A DNA stretch of 59,297 bases from Candidatus Saccharimonadota bacterium. Lineage in GTDB: Bacteria > Patescibacteriota > Saccharimonadia > Saccharimonadales > Saccharimonadaceae. The stretch spans positions 1 through 59,297 of the forward strand of contig JAFYLZ010000002.1 of NCBI GenBank assembly GCA_017556795.1, given 5' to 3'. Made by a program: the position numbers and the translations under genes. Of the stretch, positions 33,201 to 39,400 are shown piece by piece. Below the pieces are notes generated by a model that was not told the DNA's origin, did not search any database, and saw only the letters and a program-made list of their open reading frames with translations. The number at the start of each line of letters is the position of its first letter. Position 1 is the stretch's first letter.

Positions 33201-33716
33201 CACAATCAAGAAGAATACAATAAACACGACGTTGGTGATACCAAGACAGTAGTTCCAGACTTTATAAACTGGCGAATTTCCGTCAGCAGCGAGCGGCTGG
33301 ACAACGAGCAAGCCTTCGATTACATCATAAAGTGAGTCAACTGCCTTAGAGGTGACTTCCATAATTGGACAAACTAGCCAACCGACAGGACTGAGCTGTT
33401 CAGAACAGTCTGGACCCTGATCTTCGATAAATTCAACTTGAATCTGTTGTGGCTTTTGCTCTGCTGGAGCATCCGGTTCGGTGTTTGTTTCCCCTTCGGC
33501 TGGCTCCGTAGTCTGTTCTTCGGTCGGAGTTTCCTGAGTTGGTAACTCTGGTTGTTCAAACGGAGCATCTTCGTTGGCCGTACGGGTCACAGTGTTTTGT
33601 TCTGGTTCAGCATAAGCTGAAGGAGTAATAACAGGGGTGAGAGAACCCATGAGCATAAGAAAAATACCTAGAAATAGGCAATAAAAACGCTTTTTAATAT
33701 TATTTATTACACTCAT
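30252..33716 (-). CDS. VirB6/TrbL-like protein with giant C-terminal domain
   Basis: 1154 residues. Signal-like segment (about 14-36), an acidic Pro/Glu/Thr-rich extracytoplasmic stretch (to about 95), and a VirB6/TrbL-like core with six or more membrane segments between about 155 and 395 (VWNYCLGITNVVFIVFFLIVIY, IRQAVVILLVMISPLALVCYML, VFPLFACWSLMKMSG). A very long charged, helical part of about 750 residues follows with no membrane segment and no domain I recognise. Extended VirB6 proteins with large soluble tails occur in Rickettsiales and in Patescibacteria. TGCTATAAT (33758-33766) gives a leader of about 35 nt. Confidence 0.78.
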   Translation of the reverse strand: MSVINNIKKRFYCLFLGIFLMLMGSLTPVITPSAYAEPEQNTVTRTANEDAPFEQPELPTQETPTEEQTTEPAEGETNTEPDAPAEQKPQQIQVEFIEDQGPDCSEQLSPVGWLVCPIMEVTSKAVDSLYDVIEGLLVVQPLAADGNSPVYKVWNYCLGITNVVFIVFFLIVIYSQITGVGISNYGIKKVLPKLIVAIVLVNLSFHICALAVDVSNIVGASLRGLFENIPIQLGDVVVSSQLSFSDAAYAALGGASIGLVGSFAAFEAGALFMMIPAIIGGLIAIVSGLITIAIRQAVVILLVMISPLALVCYMLPNTENLFKKWKNLFTKMLVFYPMFSLLFGAANVAGWAIIVSGLSNGSMFMVILGLAVQVFPLFACWSLMKMSGTFLSNVNNTIRGLAAKPLAANRAWAESHKQNSYAKHLASSRSYLPSRYVMKYLSDRKIARELETKENMSTASARGEAYHASSHYKKNGHLTNKGVRAYKAQILNQGYQTDILRHKNTFEEGIGMLAKDGTRTRKRYDALDNKIIEASDVLAMETARSEIIEYDNATSRHKRFENAIATHINKVNAGDDGYLPIAIDEKDKVAAVGRYAQMQQVMKYNKNKEFATQYIAADAASVLASQQNIMKGKFEKYTDLVPPTNYVKKRVKQLAKSDDSSENIDAIIGGLRIFNNRGDTSIIQEVINDLCKDEKLKLGTHASQALAGFLMFEVKDRDSTLRRFGKYINLETAHMYDDLKPGAKEETRRHKQSIDLKEYVDGEYIDGEYVDENKVKHIGEIRKPKRGIEKLLLGTSFAGAEREAFKVLQDTIKQSCVLNPEETDERKQKIDVDKFIKKSANVFNSILPNIVSDQFSYLSGSEQIAALAKFITKPEIADSQLSDDPDKRKAQKEKLAAYQSKRVDDFIFAQVYSQIAKSKSDMFVEIKDHYNDRAAEELGIYKDEAATERDNNRDKYDSEEKWLAATLNNEEWRKGIRNSDKYKDKILKRSSELFKSHLQRGVENSLFLNARKGNLPDSKTGLTEYLDLNNIQKQTEVWNKTHPKDAKNAKNANDERPLDDEEEDDAPSYDEPEPITDDLAIKELERDIDRIQKDYVGAEDNAANRQEFYDRVMGAISGCGELPDETRQAIAQDIRPGNQHISEMYNDVKNRLQE

Positions 33717-33839
33717 AATAATCTGTTTTTAGGCCTCCCACTCTAGGCGCTTGATTAATTATAGCACGCATAAGCGTTTTTGTCAAGGGCTTTATAGAGA
33801 TATTATGAATATTTTTGGTGTAGACTTTACGCGCGTTTA

Positions 33840-33848
33840 TGTTACAAT
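33840..33848 (+). promoter_or_regulatory. Extended -10 of pilin operon
   Basis: TGTTACAAT, 13 nt before the first ATG (33862); divergent from the virB6-like promoter at 33758-33766. Confidence 0.5.
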
Positions 33849-33861
33849 AATCTTAAGTTAA

Positions 33862-35430
33862 ATGATATTTTTGCAAATGAAAAAATCAAAAAAAATTCTA
33901 TTATCAATGGTCATCGCAGTGCTCGGTTTGAGCTTTTGTGGCGTAATTACAAAAAATGCCGCAGCGGCAACGAAAACCACGATTACATATCAGACTGAAT
34001 CGTATGATTCTTATGGATCTCTTTGGGGTACCCAAGATAACAATACCGAAATAGTCGGTGATACCGTTAGTGTACAGTGTGAGTCAGCGATGCTTCAAAA
34101 TCCATCCTATCAATCTAAACTAAATATGGAAATTCTGGTCATCACAGATAACAGCAAGCAGCATCAGCATTGGTTGACGGTCACCTATGGCGGTAAGTCA
34201 GATGCGCAACAAGCCGCTTGCGATAAGGAGCTTCCTAAAATCAAAAAACAATTCTCCGACAATGGCGTCAATGTCGTCGAGGCAGCAGCCTGGCTCAGCT
34301 ACGTAACTCCGGACGACGAAAAACACGACGATTTGTTTGTTAGTGGTGAGGCGGTCGAAGTAGTTTGTAAGGAAAATGGTGGGGCTGGCGCTGGTAAGTT
34401 GGCGACTGTATATATAGTTACTGATTCTGGGAAATATTCTTCCTACACACGAAAGGGCGATTGCGGCGAAGCTGATAGCGGCGTTAAGACTGCCGTAGAG
34501 GGAGAGCTCGCGCAATATGGTTTTACGATTGGTTGGTGGAGCGCAGAAGATACCGAGCTCAAAAATTGGCCAAGCAATCTCGTCAGTTTAGGTGTTTATC
34601 CTAGCGCTTATGCTTCACCAGGAACTCCAAAAGATGATGGAGACGATGATGAGAAAGATCCGGAAACTCCAAAAACTGGTGACGACGGCAAAGGTGAAGG
34701 CGGCGAGGACGGTCACAAATACGATGAACAAGCCCTAAGAAGCTCCGGTTCATTCCTGGGTATGCGCGCTTGGTATGATGGGCTCGTCGTTAACGGAAAG
34801 CTAGTAAATGTCACCGATAATGGCAGCGATGGCAGCATGAAATTAAGTGTTTTCATCTGGACAATCGCCGCAAACGTCGCAATTGACCTAGCTGTAATTG
34901 CTGCATTTGGCGCAATCGGTTTTGTGATTTATGGCGGCTACTTGTATATGTTCTCTGGTGGCGATGCTGGCAAAGTGGCTGGCGGCAAAAAGACTATTAT
35001 GAATGCTATTATCGGCCTAGCCATTGCGATGCTGGCCAATGTAATCTTTACGACTATGCGAGCCGTACTGTTACAACATACCTCCGACAATCCGGTCGTT
35101 ATAGATGGTAAAACTTATAAGCTAATAGATGTGAATCCTGGCATAGTAGCAACAGAGCTGATAGCGTGGGTAGTCGGAGTTGCCGGTATAATCTGCGTAG
35201 TCTTCCTAGTTTATGGCGGCATATCATACATTTCTTCTACTGGTGACGCGAACAAAATTACGAAGGCCAAAAACGCAATCCTTTATTCTCTGATTGGTTT
35301 GGCGATTGTGGGCCTCGCACAAGTAATCACTGCAACAGTAGCAAATACGATTCGCGACGCGGATGGTACTTCCCGAATTGAAACAACCCAAATAATAGCA
35401 AAGGAGGAAAATGAAAAACAAATTAACTAA
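33862..35430 (+). CDS. Surface protein with duplicated ectodomain and two pilin-like domains
   Basis: 522 residues (507 if the second ATG at 33877 is used). Signal peptide to about 37. Two related extracytoplasmic repeats: about 65-150 (GDTVSVQCES, ILVITDNSK) and about 160-230 (GEAVEVVCKE, VYIVTDSGK, FTIGWWSAED). A Pro/Asp/Gly linker (252-285) leads to two TrbC/VirB2-like two-helix domains, 335-398 (YGGYLYMFSGGDAGKVAGGK) and 435-495 (YGGISYISSTGDANKITKAK). The pilin motif is the same as in the next two genes. Probably a large pilin or tip/base protein of the secretion structure (inference). Confidence 0.75.
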   Translation: MIFLQMKKSKKILLSMVIAVLGLSFCGVITKNAAAATKTTITYQTESYDSYGSLWGTQDNNTEIVGDTVSVQCESAMLQNPSYQSKLNMEILVITDNSKQHQHWLTVTYGGKSDAQQAACDKELPKIKKQFSDNGVNVVEAAAWLSYVTPDDEKHDDLFVSGEAVEVVCKENGGAGAGKLATVYIVTDSGKYSSYTRKGDCGEADSGVKTAVEGELAQYGFTIGWWSAEDTELKNWPSNLVSLGVYPSAYASPGTPKDDGDDDEKDPETPKTGDDGKGEGGEDGHKYDEQALRSSGSFLGMRAWYDGLVVNGKLVNVTDNGSDGSMKLSVFIWTIAANVAIDLAVIAAFGAIGFVIYGGYLYMFSGGDAGKVAGGKKTIMNAIIGLAIAMLANVIFTTMRAVLLQHTSDNPVVIDGKTYKLIDVNPGIVATELIAWVVGVAGIICVVFLVYGGISYISSTGDANKITKAKNAILYSLIGLAIVGLAQVITATVANTIRDADGTSRIETTQIIAKEENEKQIN

Positions 35431-35872
35431 AGTTATTGCCGTCGTTTTGGCATTAGTCTTTGCTGGCGGTCTAATAGCAACACCAGCATTTGCTGAAGAC
35501 AAAATCTGTACCAGCAAAGCAGAAATGGGAGATGCTGCTTGGGAAGCTGCAGGTTGTGATGGTGGAAAAAGCATTGAGGATGTTGCAATTGACATTATCA
35601 AGGTAATTATCGGCATGCTCGGCATCGTGGCCGTAATCTTCATCGTAGTGGGTGGCATCAGCTATATGACCTCTTCCGGTGATGCTGGTAAGGTCAAAAA
35701 GGCAAAAGATACTATTCTCTACGCCGTAATTGGCCTAGTAGTTTGCGCGCTAGCTTTTGCAATTGTCAATTTCGCCGCAAGCATCATTAACGGTGATAAG
35801 AAGGCGGAAAATAACTCTGGCGGCACCGGTAGCAATAGTGCAATGCTTCAAATTGAAAGCCAAATATCATAA
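35411..35872 (+). CDS. T4SS pilin-like (TrbC/VirB2) protein
   Basis: 153 residues. Signal peptide ending TPAFA (about 25-29), a short region with two cysteines (KICTSKAEMGD, AGCDGGK), and two membrane helices joined by YMTSSGDAGKVKKAKDTILY, the T4SS_pilin motif. A Gly/Ser/Asn-rich tail follows. It starts 20 nt inside the end of the previous gene, with the Shine-Dalgarno AAGGAGG. VirB2-like proteins polymerise into the pilus or channel. Confidence 0.87.
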   Translation: MKNKLTKVIAVVLALVFAGGLIATPAFAEDKICTSKAEMGDAAWEAAGCDGGKSIEDVAIDIIKVIIGMLGIVAVIFIVVGGISYMTSSGDAGKVKKAKDTILYAVIGLVVCALAFAIVNFAASIINGDKKAENNSGGTGSNSAMLQIESQIS

Positions 35873-35929
35873 CTGTATTGTAAATAAAGAATTAATGTGA
35901 TACAATTTTAAAAAATAAGGAAAATAATC

Positions 35930-36232
35930 ATGATTAAAGATGCTCTTACTCAATTAGCCGTCACCATTAACACGGTCGGTAAAGACAACGAAACCATCGA
36001 TCCAGGTGACGCCAATAGCAAACTTACTAGTATTTTGAATGCTGTCATCGGCTCTCTTGGTATTGTTGCTGTGATCGTCATCGTAATTGGTGGTATCCTT
36101 TACATGACCTCTTCTGGCGACGCTGGTAAGGTTAAAAAGGCTAAAGACACCATTCTTTACGGTATCATTGGTCTCGTGATTTGTGCTTTGGCATACGCCA
36201 TCGTCAACTTCGTTATTAGCAACCTTAACTAA
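35930..36232 (+). CDS. T4SS pilin-like (TrbC/VirB2) protein, no signal peptide
   Basis: 100 residues. A polar N-terminus (MIKDALTQLAVTINTVGKDN) without a cleavable signal, then two membrane helices around YMTSSGDAGKVKKAKDTILY, identical in protein sequence to the previous gene over this motif, while third codon positions differ. This points to an old tandem duplication under selection. The Shine-Dalgarno is TAAGGA, with a TGATACAAT box upstream and a strong terminator downstream, suggesting abundant independent expression. Confidence 0.87.
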   Translation: MIKDALTQLAVTINTVGKDNETIDPGDANSKLTSILNAVIGSLGIVAVIVIVIGGILYMTSSGDAGKVKKAKDTILYGIIGLVICALAYAIVNFVISNLN

Positions 36233-36246
36233 TAATAGACTTATTA

Positions 36247-36270
36247 AACCTCCCTTCGGGGAGGTTTTTT
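36247..36270 (+). terminator. Terminator after pilin operon
   Basis: AACCTCCC-TTCG-GGGAGGTT stem with a UUCG tetraloop and a T-run, right after the 100-residue pilin. Confidence 0.92.
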
Positions 36271-36296
36271 GTTATCAGTGTTGACATGCGACGGAT

Positions 36297-36328
36297 AAAA
36301 AATCACTCCCGTGAGTGCGGGAGTGATT
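36297..36328 (-). terminator. Terminator after hsp20
   Basis: AATCACTCCC (36301-36310) / GGGAGTGATT (36319-36328). On the minus strand a T-run follows into 36297. Confidence 0.85.
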
Positions 36329-36343
36329 TGATAATCCTTGTAA

Positions 36344-36862
36344 TTATTGAACCTGGATTTTGGTTGGTGAATTGACTTTTTCTTTGTCGAAAGTGATAGT
36401 GAGGACGCCGTCTTTGAGCTCGGCTTTGACACTGTCTTCGTCTTCGCGGACCTGGACTGGGAGGGCGATAGTGCGGGAGAATTCACCCCAGTAGCATTCT
36501 TGGATGTGCCAGCGGGTAGTGGCTTCTTCTTCGCCGCCAGAGAGCGTACCGGAAATCGTCAGGATGTTGTCAGAAATGCTGACATCGAGATCGGACTTTG
36601 AAATTCCAGCCGTGCGGGCTTTAACTACTAATTTATCAGCCGTTTCATAGACATCTACTGCGAGCTGTCCAGGAAAATCTTCGGCATTGTCCCACTCATC
36701 ATCTTCTGCTGGCTCATTGTCTTCGACAGGAGCAAGCTCATCCTCGATAGGAGCTTCTTCCTCTTCTTCGACCTTTGGAGCTGGAGCAACCTCTTCTTCG
36801 TCACCTAGAAAGGCATCGGCGAGGTCTTCCATCAGCAAGTCATCGTTACTCATACGACTCAT
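36344..36862 (-). CDS. Hsp20 small heat-shock protein with acidic N-terminus
   Basis: 172 residues. Residues 1-70 are strongly acidic (EEEVAPAPKVEEEEEAPIED). The alpha-crystallin domain covers about 75-172: LAVDVYETADKLVVKARTAG, DVSISDNILTISGTL, SFGEF-like YWGEFSRTIALPVQV and the ELKDGVLTITFDK end, closing with a short KIQVQ tail. It holds unfolded proteins. The Shine-Dalgarno GGAGGAAAC is ideal. Promoter TTGATT-17-TATAAT (36892-36920) overlaps the comF promoter on the other strand. No CIRCE seen. Confidence 0.92.
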   Translation of the reverse strand: MSRMSNDDLLMEDLADAFLGDEEEVAPAPKVEEEEEAPIEDELAPVEDNEPAEDDEWDNAEDFPGQLAVDVYETADKLVVKARTAGISKSDLDVSISDNILTISGTLSGGEEEATTRWHIQECYWGEFSRTIALPVQVREDEDSVKAELKDGVLTITFDKEKVNSPTKIQVQ

Positions 36863-36891
36863 GTTTCCTCCACACTTATTAATTATGCTTT

Positions 36892-36920
36892 ATTATAAAG
36901 TACTTTCATAGTAAAATCAA
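36892..36920. promoter_or_regulatory. Overlapping divergent promoters of hsp20 and comF
   Basis: Minus strand: TTGATT (36915-36920), 17 nt, TATAAT (36892-36897) for hsp20. Plus strand: TAAAAT at 36912-36917 is a candidate comF -10. The hsp20 -35 and the comF -10 share bases, so polymerase binding should be mutually exclusive. Confidence 0.5.
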
Positions 36921-36927
36921 GAGAATT

Positions 36928-37614
36928 ATGGGTTTTATTGTAAAAAATACAACAATAAAAAATCCGTTGGACCTAATTTGCCCGCATACCTGTATCGGTT
37001 GCGGGGCGGTAGGTGAAGTCTTGTGCGAATGTTGTAAAAATAACATTTTGGCTGAACATTTAAACTATTGTCCGGTCTGCAAACAGTTGACCCCTGATGG
37101 ATACTGCAAACACTGTGCCCTGCCGCCGTGTTTTATGGTGGGCTGGCGCGACGAGCTCGTGTTTGAGCTAGTGGAAGAGTTTAAATACCATTCGGTGCGG
37201 GCGCTCGGCGACGTGTTGGCGGAGCTGCTCGATAATGTTCTGCCCGAAATTGACGGCAAAGTAGCGATTGTCCCCTTGCCAACTATCAAGAAGCACGTGC
37301 GTGAGCGCGGGTTTGATCATATGCAAAAGATTGCCGAAAAACTGGCGAAGAGACGGGGATGGAAGGTCGAAAAACTTTTTAGGCGAGCGAAAAACACCGT
37401 GCAGGTGGGCGCGAACCGTGACGTACGCCTAGTACAGGCGGCTGAGGCGTATGAGCTGGTCGGGCAGGTTCAGCCAGATGTGACCTATTTGATTCTCGAT
37501 GATGTCTGGACGACCGGCGCGAGCATGAAAGCCGTCACCAAAAAGCTCCAGCGAGCTGGAGCTTTGAAAGTCTTGTTAGCAATTTTGGCGGTTAACCGCG
37601 GTAATCTACGATAA
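36928..37614 (+). CDS. comF: ComF family phosphoribosyltransferase-like protein
   Basis: 228 residues. N-terminal zinc fingers: CPHTCIGCG, CECC, YCPVCKQ and YCKHC (about 18-62). Then a type I PRTase domain: LVEEFKYHSVRALGDVL, VPLPTIKKHVRERGFDH and the PRPP loop YLILDDVWTTGASM (about 188-201). ComFC-type proteins act in DNA uptake by natural transformation. Competence genes are common in Saccharibacteria (family knowledge). It ends 23 nt inside the convergent pilin gene. The -10 candidate TAAAAT lies 10 nt upstream, so the leader is very short. Confidence 0.9.
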   Translation: MGFIVKNTTIKNPLDLICPHTCIGCGAVGEVLCECCKNNILAEHLNYCPVCKQLTPDGYCKHCALPPCFMVGWRDELVFELVEEFKYHSVRALGDVLAELLDNVLPEIDGKVAIVPLPTIKKHVRERGFDHMQKIAEKLAKRRGWKVEKLFRRAKNTVQVGANRDVRLVQAAEAYELVGQVQPDVTYLILDDVWTTGASMKAVTKKLQRAGALKVLLAILAVNRGNLR

Positions 37615-38020
37615 GGGCAGTGTCTTCGTTTTTGTTTTCTTCAGTCTTGTCTGATGGCAAGGCGTTGACGACGAAGTTAACGATAGCAAAGGCGAGGAAG
37701 GCGACGATAAGGCCGATAATAGCGTAAAGCACGGTGTTTTTGGCGTCGGTGACCTTCTTAGCATCACCGCCAGAAACGACGTAGCGGATACCGCCCCAGA
37801 TAAGCATGATAACAGCGATAATACCAACGATGTAAAGGATGGTGCTGGTGATTTGGCGGAAAATACCGGTTTCACCGAAGAGGTTGGATGGACAGCCGTC
37901 ACAACGAGCGGCCTCGGCACCTTCTTTAAGAGTCATAGCAGAAACGCTGGAAGTAACACCGAGCGTAACGATGACAGCTGCTAATATCATTGGTAGGATA
38001 ATCTTTGCTAACTTTTTCAT
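37592..38020 (-). CDS. T4SS pilin-like (TrbC/VirB2) protein, fourth copy
   Basis: 142 residues from ATG 38020; the open frame continues to 38092 but TGTTATAAT ends 6 nt before 38020. Signal peptide ending SVSA (about 25-28), ARCDGCPSNLFGE with two cysteines, and two membrane helices around RYVVSGGDAKKVTDAKNTVLYAIIGL. It has the same domain as the pilins at 35411 and 35930 but is more diverged. It stands alone beside comF and tRNA-Ser, so it may serve a different structure or be a minor subunit. Confidence 0.85.
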   Translation of the reverse strand: MKKLAKIILPMILAAVIVTLGVTSSVSAMTLKEGAEAARCDGCPSNLFGETGIFRQITSTILYIVGIIAVIMLIWGGIRYVVSGGDAKKVTDAKNTVLYAIIGLIVAFLAFAIVNFVVNALPSDKTEENKNEDTALIVDYRG

Positions 38021-38026
38021 GCCTTT

Positions 38027-38035
38027 ATTATAACA
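38027..38035 (-). promoter_or_regulatory. Extended -10 box (leaderless pilin gene)
   Basis: TGTTATAAT on the minus strand, 6 nt before the ATG at 38020. Confidence 0.6.
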
Positions 38036-38078
38036 TATTTTGCGAAAAAAGGTGTAATTATGATAAAATGGGTGCATT

Positions 38079-38171
38079 GGAGGGTTACCCAAGTGGCTGA
38101 AGGGGACGGTTTGCTAAATCGTTAGTCTGGAGTAATCTGGAGCGGGAGTTCGAATCTCCCACCCTCCGCCA
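38079..38171 (+). tRNA. tRNA-Ser (GCT)
   Basis: Acceptor GGAGGGT/ACCCTCC, anticodon loop TTGCTAA (anticodon GCT), a long variable arm (TAGTCTGGAGTAATCTGGA), T arm CGGGAGTTCGAATCTCCC, discriminator G and encoded CCA (38169-38171). Class II tRNA of 93 nt. TGATAAAAT at 38061-38069 is the promoter. An imperfect hairpin with a T-run downstream (about 38178-38203) may be the terminator. Confidence 0.96.
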
Positions 38172-38222
38172 AACAAAGACAGGCGTTTTACGGCTGTTTT
38201 TTGTTGTGAAAACTTGGCCGCG

Positions 38223-38231
38223 TGATATAAT
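38223..38231 (+). promoter_or_regulatory. Extended -10 box (leaderless)
   Basis: TGATATAAT, 6 nt before the ATG at 38238. Confidence 0.6.
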
Positions 38232-38237
38232 TAGCTT

Positions 38238-38705
38238 ATGGTAAAGCAATTGGAACGTGTAGACTGGGAAGCCGAAGAGTATGTCGTGCGCGACAGAAAT
38301 GCTGGCTGGTATATCGGTCTATTCATCGTGGCGGCCGGTTTGATCGCGCTGTCGATTTGGCAAAGTTGGTGGACTTTTGCAATTCTTATCGCACTCTGTG
38401 TAATCGTAATTTTGACTAGCAATTTGCGCCCACCGCGTAAGATCAAATACAAACTCGACACCAAGGGTTTGACCGAGGGTGACAAGCTTCATAAATACGA
38501 AGAATATCGTGCCTTTGGTATTCTAAAAGAAGGCGCACATTACTCAATTATCTTGATTCCAAAGAAGCGTTTCGGCGTCCAAACCAAGGTTTATTTCCCT
38601 GAGACGAATGGCGAAGCCATCGTGGATGCACTCGGTATGCGCCTGCCAATGGAAGACGTCAAGCTAGACCTTGTGGATAAGCTTGTGAATTTCTTGCGAA
38701 TTTAG
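38238..38705 (+). CDS. Hypothetical membrane protein with two TM helices
   Basis: 155 residues. A polar start with EAEEYVVRDRNAGWYIG, two adjacent membrane helices (about 24-64), then a soluble domain with strands (KIKYKLDTKGLTEGD, YRAFGILKEGAHYSIILIPKKRFG) that resembles a PH-like (DUF304-type) domain. I cannot place it in a named family with confidence. The start is fixed by a TGATATAAT box 6 nt upstream. It lies directly after tRNA-Ser. Confidence 0.6.
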   Translation: MVKQLERVDWEAEEYVVRDRNAGWYIGLFIVAAGLIALSIWQSWWTFAILIALCVIVILTSNLRPPRKIKYKLDTKGLTEGDKLHKYEEYRAFGILKEGAHYSIILIPKKRFGVQTKVYFPETNGEAIVDALGMRLPMEDVKLDLVDKLVNFLRI

Positions 38706-38752
38706 TCATATCATGATATATTAAACATAAGTTAAAAAGAAGGTGGGCAAAA

Positions 38753-39340
38753 ATGGACCAAAACAACCCTGTAGACGACGAGCTACAAAAAGCAATCGAT
38801 GAAATTACTAATTCAACTGCCGAGCCAGAGCAGCCAGCGGTTTTTACTGATTCCGTAGCGGAACCAGCTGACGTACCAGAACTTAATCCAGATAATCTGG
38901 CTAGTTTTGATACTCCAGCTCCAGCTCCAGATTTTAACGATGCTCCAGATTACAGCACCTACAGCGTGCCAGAAATGACTGGCCCAATTGAGCCAATTGG
39001 TGACTTTGTCAGCACCTCGCTCGATGATGCCCCTTCCACTTCTGAAACTCCAGCCGAAGAAACCACCTCTGGTGTAACAGCAAGTAGTGATATGACTGGT
39101 GCCGAAGCCGAGGTCGCAAGTGATCTTAAAGAAATCCAAGATGCCGCCCTGAAAGATTTGATCCCGGTGCTTGATGAACTTACTGAGCTTGACGCAGCTG
39201 AAAAGTATCAACTCTGCCTTAGAGCTTACGAAAAAGAACGTGATCCAGCAATTCTTAAAACCGCATATACTAGCGCCAAACAAATTACCGACTCGAAGGA
39301 ACGTGCAGACGCCTTGCTCAAGATCGTAAAGGCAAATTAA
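38753..39340 (+). CDS. Hypothetical acidic protein
   Basis: 195 residues. The first 125 are acidic, rich in Pro, Ser, Thr and Ala, and probably disordered (EPEQPAVFTDSVAEPAD and similar). The last 70 form predicted helices (LKEIQDAALKDLIPVLDELTEL, AEKYQLCLRAYEKERDPAIL) that look like a small TPR-like bundle. No signal peptide. The Shine-Dalgarno AAGGTGGG lies before the ATG. Family not recognised; a strong terminator follows. Confidence 0.6.
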   Translation: MDQNNPVDDELQKAIDEITNSTAEPEQPAVFTDSVAEPADVPELNPDNLASFDTPAPAPDFNDAPDYSTYSVPEMTGPIEPIGDFVSTSLDDAPSTSETPAEETTSGVTASSDMTGAEAEVASDLKEIQDAALKDLIPVLDELTELDAAEKYQLCLRAYEKERDPAILKTAYTSAKQITDSKERADALLKIVKAN

Positions 39341-39363
39341 TCAGCAAACCTCCTTCAGTAAAA

Positions 39364-39390
39364 AATAACCCCCTTGGTCCGGGGGTTATT
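39364..39390. terminator. Bidirectional terminator between the acidic-protein gene and groEL
   Basis: AATAACCCCC / GGGGGTTATT with a 7-nt loop between genes ending at 39340 and 39401. Confidence 0.88.
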
Positions 39391-39400
39391 TTGTTGGTCT

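Noticed and set aside
24403-38020. Integrative conjugative element
   Set aside because: No integrase, relaxase, coupling protein or direct-repeat attachment sites were seen. The single tRNA at the edge (38079-38171) shows no duplicated 3' end in the window that I could find.
37592-38092. Longer form of the fourth pilin starting at 38092
   Set aside because: The extension lies upstream of a TGTTATAAT box and would reach the tRNA-Ser gene; the shorter form has a normal signal peptide.
39364-39390. Inverted repeat considered as an operator
   Set aside because: It has T-tracts on both strands and lies between convergent genes, so it is a terminator; the same holds for 6633-6664, while 30221-30250 and 50126-50152 follow gene ends.
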